A stretch of DNA of 64,000 bases from assembly GCA_023014335.1 (NCBI GenBank), contig JAECYW010000003.1:1612001-1676000 (forward strand), written 5' to 3'. The number at the start of each line of letters is the position of its first letter. Position 1 is the first letter of the stretch. The position numbers were made by a program, and so were the translations under genes. This DNA is from Galerina marginata. Taxonomy: Eukaryota > Basidiomycota > Agaricomycetes > Agaricales > Galerinaceae. This document shows positions 11,245 to 23,009 of this stretch, piece by piece. The notes under the pieces were generated by a model. The model worked only from the letters and a program-made list of their open reading frames with translations. It was not told where the DNA came from and ran no database searches.

Positions 11245-13057
11245 ATGTCGGTCAGGATCCCATGGCTAACGTTTCTCCTCGGCGTCCTATTAGGCGAACA
11301 AGTTTGTATATTAGCAGCCCCGTTCGTGGTCCCGAGTGAGTCCCCAGATATATCAAGCACAACAGAGTACTCACAATGCTCTTCAACGTCAGAGGACCAG
11401 ACGCGTGTTTCCGTTCAAGATGTCCTAAATCCATACCCAGGAAAGCCTCGTTTGACATTCAAGAAAGACGGCACTTTCAAAGTGACCGTCTTCTCTGATC
11501 TGCACTTTGGCGAGAACCCGTGGGATTCTTGGGGTCCTCAACAGGACGTCGACAGCCTTGCGTTGATGAATACTGTTCTGGCCGACGAGAAACCGGATTT
11601 TGTGTGAGTTCATCATGTAGAACAAATTTACGAAATTGAATTTGGGCATGCAGTGTCATTAATGGAGACCTGATCACTGGCGAAAGTGGGTTTCCTATGT
11701 GACGGAGGTCGTTCGGATTAACAACCCCGAAAGCGCAGATACGTTCCGTGAAAACTCGACAACTCTTGTCGATGAGATTGTTGGCCCTTTAAACAAGGCA
11801 AAAATTCCATTTTCTTCGACTCATGGGGTGCGTCCCAAAAGACTTCCTCCATTGTCATCTACTCGAGTATACAACGACCTTCATTCTAGAATCACGACAA
11901 CCAGGCCAACATCACTCACGAAGAAGAAATCCAACGAGAGCTTAAGGTTGCCCCTTTGAGTTACACACGAATGGCACCGAGAGGCGTCGGCGGCGTTGAA
12001 GGTCCAGGAAATTATTGGGTTCCAGTAAGTGTTTATTTTACCCATGACATGATGCTTTAGAAGAAACTTCAATTGTTTTATCTTCCTAGATATTTCGTGA
12101 CGCGCAAGGTTGGTATTAACATATGTGCAACTCCTGGTGGAAGTTCCATGCTCATGAAGGGATTGAAACCCAACAGACCGCGCTCCTATACTTGTTCTCT
12201 GGTTTTTTGATTCTCGTGGTCGGCTTCTTACTACCTTATCGCATTTTGTATCGTTTCTTACGAACTCAAATGCAGGTGGATTCTCTCCAAACCCCGACTC
12301 CGAACCCCTTCCTGACTGGGTCGACGAAAGTGTCGCGGCCTGGATTCAATCCGAGTCGCTTGCTATGGAAAAAGCATGGGGCCCCGCCGAATCGCGTGCA
12401 GCCGTTGCATTTGTTCATATCCCACCGTACGTCTCGTCTCATTCACTAGATTTGTTCCGCAGGCGAGCTTACATTAAGATGAATTTAGACATGCGATTGA
12501 GGTTCTTCAAAATAGTTTGGATCCGACTAAGAACCCTGGGTTAAACGGTTCGTCCTATGCCAGCCCCAGAGCCTCTTTGTGCCTAACAACAAAAATTCCC
12601 CAGCTGATTTATTGGGGAGCGGCTCCGTCCAAGATTCAAGCGCCGAAGGCAATGACCAACCCTTCTGGGATTCGCTGAATGGAAATATCAAGAACCTGCA
12701 TGCTGTCATCTCTGGGCATGGTATGACCCATTCATGATCGAGTACAGCACGCGCATCTGACATCTCGATTAGACCACGGAAATGAATGGTGTGCCCGTGA
12801 ACCAACTAAAGATGTTATATTCTGCTTCGATAAGCACTCTGGGTGCGTCCTTCTATGTCCTGCTTTGAATTGAACCAAGTTGATAGTCGCGTCACCTTGT
12901 CAGATATGGCGGATATGGAGATGCAAGCTGGGGTTATGGCGTAAGGAACCTTTTCTTCCATACACCCGACCCCAGGGCAAGCGTCGAGACTTGGATCAGG
13001 CTGCAAGCGGGCGAAACGAGAGCAAGAGTGGTGCTTGACGACACGTATGGACGGTAA
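11245..13057 (+). CDS. Secreted calcineurin-like metallophosphoesterase
   Basis: ATG at 11245 (MSVRIPWLTFLLGVLLGEQV) gives a clear signal peptide ending near AAP. The catalytic metal-binding motifs of the calcineurin-type superfamily follow in order: FSDLHFGE (block I, 11500), VINGDLITGE (block II, near 11655-11690), GNHDN spanning the intron at 11830-11891 (block III), VAFVHIPPH (near 12410, with an intron) and ISGHDHGNEW split by the intron 12720-12771. Removing the 53-nt intron 11692-11744 joins GE to NTFRENSTTLVDE. The exon RAPILVLWFFDSRG (12177-12220) joins GFSPNPDSEPLPDW across another intron. The last exon, YGGYGDASWGYGVRNLFF, ends VVLDDTYGR with TAA at 13055-13057. The architecture resembles fungal Dcr2/purple-acid-phosphatase-29-like proteins, about 400 residues. 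All metal ligands are present, so activity is expected; substrate unknown. Confidence 0.92.
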
Positions 13058-13955
13058 CGAAGTCTTTCTTTACTACTTGGAATTTTGTGCGTCTTTGGTA
13101 TATGCAATATGATTTTGTTGACTCCTTACTTAGAATGTTGGTGCCAGCTCGTCCCCCATTTACATTGGGACAACACTGAATAGTACTGATCGCCTTCCCC
13201 AGTCCAGAACGAAAGGCAGATTGGCCCCTCGGACGCTGATGGCATTATTTCTTGCATCACGATCCAGTTCAACGAACTCAGGGATATGTATTGGCTTCCT
13301 CCGACTCCATTCCCTTTCACTGTCCGATTGCTGCCCCAATTGTAAAAACAAATGCCAAAAATAAACGTGCGAAGAAACAACTAACCAACGACCCAGTGCA
13401 ACACCAACAAACCGACAACATTTAATTTCTTTGCTTTCCCCACGAATCTACGATACACCAGCCTTGGGTCAACTACTTGATGGTCGCACAGCAGACATTC
13501 GCGTAAATTCCTGCATATGACTCAAAGAGATTAGCCAGCGATCCCGACTTTGGCGACACATCGCAGACATGTTGTGCTAAAAATACTTTGGCCTGTCCCT
13601 TGCCCTGACCGCCACAAGTGGAGTGGTTGCCCACAGAACCACAGCTCAGGGGAGGTACATGTACAACGGATTAAATTTGAGAATGGGGGGCTACATACTC
13701 GTCGGGGCAGAAGAAGGTGGTGGGGGTTGGTGGTTAAACTTATAGGTGGTTATCGAGCTTCGGAATGAACTTGAACTGAACGGTCGGGTAGGTGCGTAAC
13801 AGGATTTCTTGGTGCGGATGCTACATATACCCTGCCGTCCTAACTGAACAATTCAGGTCCCGAGTTTCAATGAACCCCGACTTTATTAAATTATGTTGGG
13901 TATAAAGGCCTCATCATGATTGACCCTCAGTTGCTTTTCCTTTGCCGTTGTTCCA
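13058..13955. other. Mostly non-coding; weak open frame at 13136-13369
   Basis: Downstream of the phosphoesterase stop. A plus-strand frame without ATG runs from about 13136, and an alternative frame at 13205-13344 reads as plausible protein (for example DADGIISCITIQFNELRD), but neither has a start codon or a partner exon that I can place. They may be a decayed or unplaced exon. A candidate TATA box for the next gene lies at 13901. Confidence 0.35.
13901..13906 (+). promoter_or_regulatory. Candidate TATA box of the mucin-like gene
   Basis: TATAAA sits 50 nt upstream of the ATG at 13956 in an otherwise AT-moderate leader. Position fits a core promoter with a short 5' leader; this is inference from sequence only. 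Confidence 0.45.
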
Positions 13956-16900
13956 ATGGCACCACGTCGATGGCTTCATATTCCCTCTGTCCTTTCGTTT
14001 CTGACCTTCATCCCTTGGAGTTTTGCAGACAACTCCTGTACCTCGGTCAATGATTTTTGCCACCAGTTCATCAACAAATGCATTAGTGACTGTTCCGCCG
14101 TTCATCATCCTTTCGGGTTCAGCAGGCAAACGAACTTGCAATACAAATGCCAGTACAGTGGTCTCGATTTTTATGGTGCGCATTTTATGAAGGTTTGGGT
14201 TGCATGCCAGTGTTTAGCTCATTCTTTTCTCCTTTTCTCATTTCTAGGTATAAGCTGCATTTGTGACTCCTCCGACCTCGCTTCCCAGATCCTCGGTGAA
14301 CTCGTCGCCTCACCCCCACCAAGCCGGCCACCGACCACGGTTACAGACTCTACAACGAGAACAGTGACGAGCACCATACTTGGCGGCACCACCACTCACG
14401 CGACGAGTACCCAGCACACAACCACCACGACAACTGCGACATTGACTTACACAAGTACTCGTCGTACCACAGTCCATGACTTAAATCCAGGAACTCAGAC
14501 GACGACGACCACACATACTGTTGATGGGGCCAAATCAACTACCACTACGACGGCCACCAAAACTCATACGCTCACAACTACGCAGACGGTCTCTATAACC
14601 TCCACTTCTTCGGGACTCCTTGTCACGTCCACCAAAATCGTTCCTTATACGGAGACGGATACAACGACTGTTACCAATCCTGTAACATACACCTCCTCTG
14701 AAAGCACAACAATCGTCTCAGCTGTGACAGTCCCAACCACCACTATTGTTGAAACTGACTTTACAACGGAATATACCACAGATGCGACGACAACCGTCTC
14801 CTCAACCGAAACAGATACGCTCACGTCGACTGCCACTTCGACTTCCTTGGTGCCTAGCATAGCGGACACGTCTTCTGTGGTCACCACAACCTTCAGCACA
14901 CTAACTCTGACGAGTACCAGCACGGATATCAGCAGCAGCTTTGATACCACTACCCTTTCTGTGACGGCAAGCAGGGCTTCTTTTCCCCAAATTCGCTCTG
15001 AACCAAGATTGATGTTATTTATCTTAGGTTACATCTTTCTCTACGATTCCAGCACTTGTCCCGGAAGGCACGACCACCATCACAGGCCCATCCACCACCA
15101 GCACATCGTTTACCCCCGTCTCGGTCACTTCCTTCACCTCGACCCAAGTCGTCACTAGCTTCACGACGACTGTTACAAATGCGCCTCTTGTGTATACCAC
15201 CTCTGTCTCGATTGGGTCGACAATCCCTAGTAGGAGGAATAACCTGAGGGACAGATGGGAAGGCGAGAGGAGATGGCGAACGGGGATGGACACTAAGTTG
15301 TTGGTCAGTTATCAAGGTGCAGAGAGGTTTTGTATGGCTTACGGTGGCGCATGCGAAGCTGTAAGTTGCATACTACAACACTCATGTTTTCTTCTTGTCT
15401 GATTTGCTCTCGTTCTCAGCTCTGCGGGCATTCCATAGGAGTTGGACTCTGCGGTGAAGTCTACAATAGGGACATCTTCCAACTCACCTGCATCTGCAAG
15501 TCTGGTCGGGACAAGTCTCAAGCTGCTCTTTGTGGTGTTACCGATCCGTCTTCCCTCGGCGGGAGCGCCCCCACGACGAAGACGGTTACTGATTACGAGA
15601 CAACGACCGCTAGGAGCACCCGTATAACCACTCGAACTATCACGGACACTACGGTGTTAGAAAAAAATACCAAGACGGTGGATAGGTCTACTACAACTAC
15701 AACCACCACTACGACTACAATTGCTCAACCCCCTGCGACTAAGACGGTCACTACATCGACAACCAAGCCAGGTATCACAACTACGCAGACCACCACCACC
15801 ACCATTTCCTTGGATCTGGCCACTTCCACCTCGACTGTTCTCTCTGTCGTTTCTGCGCCGGGAAGTACGACGACCGCCACATCCTCCTCAGCCGTCTCCA
15901 CGGAAGTTGATACCAGTACCGTTACCTCCACTGTTGCAAGCACAACTGTTCAAGTTCCTACCACCACCGTCACAACTGCCACCTCGACCGCTTTGTCGAC
16001 TTCGACTTCGACAGTTCTACTTTCTGCGACAGCCTCTGTTTCAACCACCACGACCACGACCACGACCACGACAACGACAGCTGTGGTGACATCTACGGTC
16101 GATGAAACTCTCACAACGAGTGTTACTGTCGACGGCGGAGTCGTGAGCACCACCACAGTGGTGCCCACAACGACTACGACTAATATCGAAGTCACTGAGA
16201 CTTCTCTTGTTAGTACTGAAGTGGTGCCCACGACGGTGTGTTTTCTAATCTTATCATCTTCATCATTGCTTTATTTATGACCTGCATTATATACGTAGAT
16301 CACTTCGACGGTGGCAGGTAGTACATCCACTGTCTCGATTCCCGGAACAACTTCGGTCGTTGTCAGCCCGAGCACAACAGTGGTCGCGACCACATACTCA
16401 GTGACCACCACATTCCTGTACGTTCTTCATATCTTCGGGACCCATTTATTTCGGCGAGCTAACATTTACCCATCCTCCAGGGCAACTACAACCGTCATTC
16501 CCCAAACCACAGTCATCGTTCTCTCTCCCACAGGCTACGTCGCGTTCTTAGGGACCAACTACATCTCGAATACCCTCACGGCTGACGGTAGCCTCACCCT
16601 CACTACCAATATCGCTCAAGCTTTGAAGGTGGTCCTGATTCAAGCTGTACAAGGAACCGCGAATGTTGCTGGGGCGGTATATGCTTATGCTTTGAAGTCT
16701 GTGATGGGTCATTTTCTTGCTTTCCGAAGACGGCAATACTGACCTGCCGATTCTTTTCGTTTATTAGCCCTGTGGGAAGTGCTACTGCAGCAGAGAGATT
16801 TGTCGGGGCCACCGCATCGCGATTCCAGACTGCGACCACAATGGACACGTTAGGGTTTAAGTGCGTCAACATCAACTACTCAAGCAATTCAGGTCATCTA

Positions 16901-17414
16901 ATGATTTACCATTACTTCTATCAGTTACTTCTACATGAATCTGGTCTCCTATGGTTAGTCGCCTTTCGCCTCCCCCAGTCTGCGCGGCTGACTTGCTTGT
17001 CTTGTAATTGCATCATTAGGCACCGTTGGATCAGCGACTATGCTCTCGAGCTCTTACAACGATGTTATGGGCATCTCACACCTCTCTGAAGCATCCATCT
17101 TCTCGTTCGACCAGTCTAGTAGGCAGTTGGTACCATTCTGGGTCAACCCAGACAATAGTACGCCATTTTTGCCATCGTTTCGTCACGTTGCAAACCACTA
17201 AAACCGTCATTTTAATAGGTGTTTTTAGCCCAGCACAGGTAGCTACGATAGCCGACGACAACAATCAAAATCAAGCCGACTTGTTCATGTGGGGTCGTCC
17301 CTTACCAGGGGCTGATTTGGTGAGTCCCAACTCATCCTGAATGCAAATGGTGGTTGTGCAAATCGCTAACGTGCGGTGGTATAGGGTAATCCTACCTTTA
17401 TATCTTCCCCTTAG
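13956..17414 (+). CDS. Large secreted Thr/Ser-rich mucin-like protein with two Cys modules
   Basis: ATG at 13956 begins MAPRRWLHIPSVLSF, a signal peptide ending near SFA. A Cys module follows (CTSVNDFCHQF, then C-CIC pattern after the 14174-14248 intron: ISCICDSSDLASQ). A long Thr/Ser stalk (14330-14960) is built from runs such as TTTTTHT and TSTSTD. After an intron (about 14961-15027) and another near 15210-15320, a second Cys module appears (FCMAYGGACEA, LCGHSIGVGLCGEV, LTCICKSGRDKSQA at 15300-15540), then a second Thr stalk (15560-16240), and after introns near 16236-16299 and 16418-16480 a non-repetitive C-terminal domain (FLGTNYISNTLTADGSL, NPDNSVFSPAQ, DLFMWGRPLPGADL). The stop is TAG at 17412-17414 after the last intron. 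No GPI signal is seen at the end, so it is probably secreted or wall-associated through O-glycans. Exon borders in the repetitive parts are approximate. Function unknown. Confidence 0.75.
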
Positions 17415-18782
17415 TCCCAGAATACGCAGTCGTTGTGTAGTCTGTTGGCATCCGAGTTCATTTCCACCAGGAAAGTGGGAGGGATTCCATGGGCATTGAC
17501 CCGATTAATATTCAGGTATTCACGATATCCAGCCGAAGTTCTATGGCTCAACGTATCATTAGTTCCGTGTTTGTGATATGATTTGAGTCGCCGTCTAGAG
17601 CTTGAGTTTGGAGCCGATCGATGTCATTGAGGTGTAATGTGAAGCCCAGTCCGTTCGCCCAGTGAATTCATGTCTCCGGCGCTCCGCATCGGAACATCAA
17701 GATTCATAGCGCATTGGTCTTGGTATCACACTACTTAGAAAAAGGTGAAGCCAATTACGATGACTGGAAATGAAAAAAATTGGGTGAGGAAAAATATGAA
17801 CCCCATCTCATATGCTGAAAATTGAGTGGACAGACAGGGACAGACTTCATACGATTAGGATGAACACTGAATTGTTCTAGATAACCATTTGCAGGATCGC
17901 TCAATTGGATCATACTGTCGATTGCAAAAATAAAGTTATAATCCAGTCTAAGACGAACCCACTAGAATACTACATTAGATGCAATATGGGTCGAGGATAA
18001 GAAGGCGTAGAGAGATCTGAAAGAAAGCCACTAACTCCACGAAAATTTTGCGAAAATTAAAGGCAAAGCCTTCGGAGAGAAGCCAGTTGCAGAGACAATA
18101 GCCTCTCTCGTAAGCCAAGGGAGGCTAAGCGCCATTGGACACCTTATGCTGGTCATGAAACCGTAAATGACTGGAACCGTGAAGACTCTACGAAGAGCCA
18201 AGCGCCGTCGGACGAGTAAGTCAAGTTACAAAGTCAGAAAGTAAGAGCTGTTTGCGCAGGTTGAACGGCGTTTCTGATTGTTTCCTGACCAACAGCTGGA
18301 CCCATAAGACAACCTAGATATCCCAATATAATTTTGTTGGACTGTTCAATACCATACCGACAATGATTGAGGCTATACATGGATTTCATGATCCAGGTTG
18401 TACGGGAGAAATCAGACACCGTTCCGAGTTCAAAGGTGACAAGTCCTTGTGAAGTCCCACTCTTTGAAGCTCCTACAGCCACATATAAAGCAAATCGGTT
18501 CCCAAAGCCATTCTTTGTGTCGAGTTAGGTATAGTCGCACCATATAACGCAATTCCCAAGCTTCAGAATCGGTGTTAGAGAGGAAAGAGCACAGAGTAAT
18601 CCCGATGGGTTCCGAGCGCCGAGCGGACATCCGTCATAGAAAAAAGTTGCCAAGCTACCTGATTTAGCAACTCGACACGCACAAAAGGGCAGCAAATTTT
18701 TCGTTCTCTCTCTCGTCTCTCATCTGCCCACGAAGGCTCGTAGGCCCTTTTCTCAGTGCCTTTTGGATTCGAGAGACTTGCG
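17415..18782. other. Intergenic, nothing recognised
   Basis: Between the mucin-like gene and the DUF1275 gene, both on plus. It contains the promoter of the latter. Short minus-strand open frames (18234-18910) lack any recognisable feature and partly overlap the promoter. No repeats noticed. Confidence 0.5.
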
Positions 18783-19847
18783 ATGGCGGAATCAGAAAAG
18801 GTCCCTACTCCACCACCGACGCACACCCCCGCGCAGCGCTCTTCGGCGCAGTCGACGATGGTTAGCACCAATGCGAAGGGAGACTTGGAACGGGCTGGGT
18901 CGAAGGACACGGTGACGCTATGGACATACCTTATGACAGACGTCGACCCTGCACAAACTACCGCACCACTGGCTATGTACTGTTTTATGACCGGATACGT
19001 GTACGTCCAATCACTTATCGCAACTCTCTCGCTTTAACGTTCCTCTCGACCTCCAGCGATGTCGTATCTTTCTCTGCGATCTTCGTCTGGTGTGGGTTTC
19101 AAACTGGTAACTTTGCCCAGGTGCGTACGCGCGCCTATGTCTTGCTTCTCGTCTTCTCAGAACTAACGAATGTCGTCTTAACCATAGTTGGCTATCGCCC
19201 TCGCCCGTCTATTCGAAGGTGCCCCTGGATTCCGCGACCAAACCTTCCACAAAGCTGATCAGCAGGCGCTGTGTTCGCTCATCTCTTTCAACGCCGGAGC
19301 ATTCGTGGGACGGATCGGTGACCGCGTTGGAGCGCATAAGCGGATATGGCTTATCGCTGGGACGTTCATCCAGGCTCTGATGACCATGGCTAGCGCCATT
19401 GCGTTTTGGAAAGCCGGGCAGCCGAGTATCGCAAACTCGAGAGATTTACCAGCCTGGACCAATGCCCTGACTTTTGTTGGTCTGGCGTTCATGAGTGCGA
19501 GTTTGGGTGTGCAGGGTATTCTCGGAAAGCGATTAAATACGCAGTTTGGAACTACCAGTGCGTCTTGCATTTTTCTCTATATCTGATTTGCTCACCCTTT
19601 GACAGTCGTGCTAACCACCGTATGGGTCGAGCTTATGTCCGATCCACGTCTCTTCAAATTCCGGCAGCGCGTTAAGACGCGCGACCACAGGCTTATCGCC
19701 GCTATCTCATTATTGCTTGGTGCCTTCGTAGGCCGCTGTATATTGGGACAGCTGGGAACAGCCGCAACGATGGGTATTGGTGTCGGCTTTAGGATGTTCA
19801 TAACCTTCTCCTGGATTTTCGTGCCGAATAAACCTCCCCGCCCATAA
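18783..19847 (+). CDS. DUF1275 (YoaK-like) multi-pass membrane protein
   Basis: Four exons (18783-19000, 19057-19120, 19188-19557, 19606-19847) sum to 894 nt, a 297-residue protein. The first ATG in frame is 18783 (MAESEKVPTPPPTHT). After a hydrophilic N-terminus of about 60 residues come the family segments: MYCFMTGYVDVVSFSAIFVW, CGFQTGNFAQLAIALARLFE, a DQQALCSLISFNAGAFVGR segment, GAHKRIWLIAGTFIQALM, LTFVGLAFMSASLGVQGIL, VLTTVWVELMSDPRLF and a final pair of helices (ISLLLGAFVGRCI, MGIGVGFRMFITFSWIF). The conserved MTGY-D-SF opening and the GNFAQ turn are diagnostic for DUF1275. The family resembles transporters but no substrate is established. The three introns have standard GT-AG ends and restore frame exactly. 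Confidence 0.92.
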
Positions 19848-20744
19848 TCGTACTCACTGGAATTCGCCATGCCTTGCCACCTCTCTACCACCTTCGACTC
19901 ATAACGCAGTCGTCATACTCCGACATAGATCAAAATACCCTCTGCTATGTACTTGAAATTATTCCTCGCTGTCGTTTGTTTTCCGCTTAGACTTGTTGAA
20001 CCACCATCTTGTATGACGATCATTTATACCTTTCATGACATCAATAATATCATCTTGCCCATGTCGTTTTGGTCCTTTCAACGCACCTTCCTGTACAATT
20101 TGACTCCCAAATTATAAGCATCTGCAGCTCCTTCATCGCCACTAGACAAGACGCAGATAAGATAAGTTCATCTTATCTCCAACCTACTGTCCCGAATCTC
20201 CGGGATCAATCAACGTTGTTCTGCTACGCCACATGGTTTCATGCCCAGGAGCTGAGGAAATGCTGAGGAAGCCGAGATCTTCTTGATCGTCTTGGACAAT
20301 CCAATGTAGTCCTTTTCTCAAATCGCTCCATGGCCAGCGCTCGGTCAGAAAACGAAATTTGAGGACTCGAAAAGGCTTCAAAGCTTCACCGTTACTCCTT
20401 GGATTTTCGTTCATTTATGCTTTGCCTGAATTGATTACAGACTGGACCCTGACCAACGTTGAATGCATCATTTGCAATGCGGTGGTGCCTTGGTTGGTTG
20501 AAACCCGATATATAAAGCAGTGGACACGGACGTTTTGAATTCTTGGCCCGGCTCTTCATCCCCGCTGCGTTTTCAGGCATTTTCCTTCTCGTTTCTCCCT
20601 CCCTCTACTCGCCTTTTACCCAAACGAAAGCCGCTTCGAGTCCAGTCCTTACGCCCCAAGTCTCTCTTTCATCAACGCCGAATCATCGGCTCGTAGACCC
20701 CACTGTCTTTATCGCAACGACCCAAGTTCTATCTAAACAACAAC
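19848..20744. other. Intergenic with promoter of the GH105-like gene
   Basis: Holds the 3' flank of the DUF1275 gene and the upstream region of the glycosidase. A TATAAA lies at 20511-20516, followed by a pyrimidine-rich leader with no ATG before 20745. Nothing else recognised. Confidence 0.5.
20511..20516 (+). promoter_or_regulatory. Candidate TATA box of the GH105-like gene
   Basis: TATAAA within GATATATAAAGCAG. It is about 230 nt before the ATG at 20745; the interval is CT-rich and ATG-free, consistent with a transcribed leader. Sequence-based inference only. Confidence 0.45.
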
Positions 20745-22140
20745 ATGGTCAACATCGACGACTCCATCCTCCCCGCCATCAACCTCATTTCCGCAGCGGT
20801 CGCCAACTTCAATGCCTTCCCCTTTACGCCAGGTTTCGATATCAAGAAAGTCGCTCAGCAAGCGCAGGCCCTGCCGTCACACTCATGGGAGTTTGGTACC
20901 GCGGCAGAAGCCCTCCTCGAGCTGTACAACCCCCAACTATCGGTCTTTGGCGCTAAACCCTTTCCAGTTCCTACTGTCGATCCCAATACCATTCGGGCCC
21001 TCAACTATGCCGCATCCAAGGTTGACTGGGGTACGGGCTACGCTGCCCTTTCCGCGGGCAACGGCGCGGCTGGCGATCCCGCCAGTCTAGGCGTGAGCGC
21101 CGTCATGATCGGGAAGACGAATTCGACGTTTGCATGGGCCGCTGACCAAACTGCGTCGGGACTCACTCAGGACGTTCCTCGATTCTGGAACGGGGCGATC
21201 TCACATCGCGCAGATGTACCTGAACTTTGGTATGTCCAAAAATCTCCACTCGTCTTTCTGCTTCGTTATTTACCTGTCCAAACAATTCAGGGCTGATTTT
21301 ATGTACATGGCGCCTCCATTCCTGGCCTACTACGCCGCCGACAAAGGCGATAACCAGCTTCTGCAAGACACTGTACAACAGTGCGCTCTCTATCGTCAAA
21401 TCCTAAAAGCCAATACAACCGACCCCACGAACGGCATCTGGATGCACATCATCGGCCCACAAAACCAAGATACAGGATACTGGTCCACCGGAAATGCCTG
21501 GGCCGCCGCTGGAATGACCCGCGTACTCGCGACGGTCACGAAAGCGACGACCATCTCCAACGAAGGCTGGCGACAGCAAGCCATCACGCAGCTCACCGGG
21601 TACATCAAGGAAATCCTCGACGGCGCCCTCAAAGCGCCGCAAGACAATGGCCTGTTACGCAACTACCTCAACGACGTCAGCGGCGACGGCATGGGCTTCG
21701 GCGAAATCTCCGGCAGCAGCCTCCTCGCCGCGACCGTCTACCGCATGGCCGTCCTCCAGCCCACGGTCTTCACGTCGAAATACATCCTCTGGGCGGACAA
21801 GCTCCGCGCCGCGGTCGCGGGGAACGACGCGAACGGGAACCCGCACATCACCAGCACAGGCATCGCTACGCCCGCCGTGAACCCGATGTGGTGGAAGGAC
21901 ACGAACCCGTTCACGACGGGCAGCCCGGAGGGCCAGTCGTTTGTGGTGCTGATGTACGCCGGCTGGAGGGACTGCGTGAAGGCTGGCAGGTGCTCGTCCA
22001 GTTCGTCGCCTGGTGGGTCTGGAGGTGTTGACATTGTTGATGCCGTTATCTCGAAGCGTGAGGCCAAGGCCAAGCCTTTGAGTACGCATGGTGGGCTGCG
22101 TCGACACCTTTCCAGTCTTGTTCATGGGAGAAGCAGCTGA
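20745..22140 (+). CDS. Glycoside hydrolase family 105-like (six-hairpin) protein
   Basis: Two exons, 20745-21229 and 21291-22140, give 444 residues. The 61-nt intron joins ELW to ADFMYMAPPFLAYYA. GH105 enzymes are unsaturated rhamnogalacturonyl or glucuronyl hydrolases with an (alpha/alpha)6 barrel. Matching features are NGAISHR, ADFMYMAPPFLAYYAADKGD, IWMHIIGPQNQDTGYWSTGN, the glycine-rich NAWAAAGMTRVLATV, YLNDVSGDGMGFGEISGSS and EGQSFVVLMYAGWRDC near the C-terminus. No signal peptide: the protein starts MVNIDDSILPAINLIS, so it looks cytosolic unless another start exists; no upstream ATG is found back to the TATA box. The C-terminus (SSSSSPGGSGG and beyond) is a low-complexity extension. The second exon is markedly GC-rich, producing several long antisense and off-frame shadows. 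The family call is by motif memory; exact substrate unknown. Confidence 0.82.
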
Positions 22141-23009
22141 TTCTGGTATACCCCCGCCGAAGCATTAACGCGTTGATGCTTTGAAAACGTTAGTATTCTA
22201 TTCTATTTATTGATTTGTATGTACAGCAACAAGCCCATCGAGGATGGGTGTACACTCCGCATCTATACCTCTGTCACGACATGCCGCCTTTCACGTTCCC
22301 TCCGTTACCCATTCGATACCGTTATATCCTCATCGTCTCCGGATTCTCCTTTCACAGTCATACACCACCCATTCAATCACGTATCATCTGCGATGATCTC
22401 GCTGTGCGTCTTTCATGCAACCCACCCTTATGCTGATACCTGTGGCATTGGCCCTTCAAATCTGGTTTTATTACTATAGGCGTTAGACAGCGTCGATACT
22501 ATCTTATATCCTAAAAGGATTACATCCGCACCATAACTTAATGTTATGTATATTACCCCTTGACAGTGTACTTGGCCGCGACCAGAATCTACCTACATAC
22601 ATACTGCCTCCATGCCTTGAATGATGTATAGAGTATGTACCCCTCCTTGCAGTTTTTTATTCAACTCTATTGATCAAACTTTGTCTGCTTTTGGAAATCC
22701 CTTGGAATGCCGAAGCTGCCGGAGCAATTGCAAGCACCAATAACTTGATCAAGCATATGGTAAATTCGAGCTTTGAAAGGAAATTCAGAATTTTCATTGA
22801 GCAAGTCAAAAGTTAGTCTCTAATAGATAGACTACGATATATGTGGCGTCCCTACGCGGGCCCATTCTACAGCTATTCACCACAATATACAGTATATGGT
22901 CAATTCAGAGTGTTAGTGGGGTATTAAGAATACAGGATATCGCCAATGAATCGAGAGGTCCGAGCAGAAAATGTAATCGAAAAAAAAATAAAAACATACA
23001 GTTCGTTGC
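22141..23009. other. Intergenic between convergent genes
   Basis: 3' flanks of the GH105-like gene (plus) and of the uncharacterised gene ending at 23010 (minus). No domain-bearing frame or repeat recognised. Confidence 0.5.

Noticed and set aside
15725..16231. Minus-strand Val/Ser-rich frames across the Thr stalk of the mucin-like gene
   Set aside because: Mirror image of ACN-rich codons of the plus-strand stalk; no independent features.
21381..22125. Long plus off-frame (to 22031) and minus (from 21655) open frames within the GH105-like gene, rich in R, H and P
   Set aside because: Shadows of the GC-rich second exon; the family motifs are in the main frame only.
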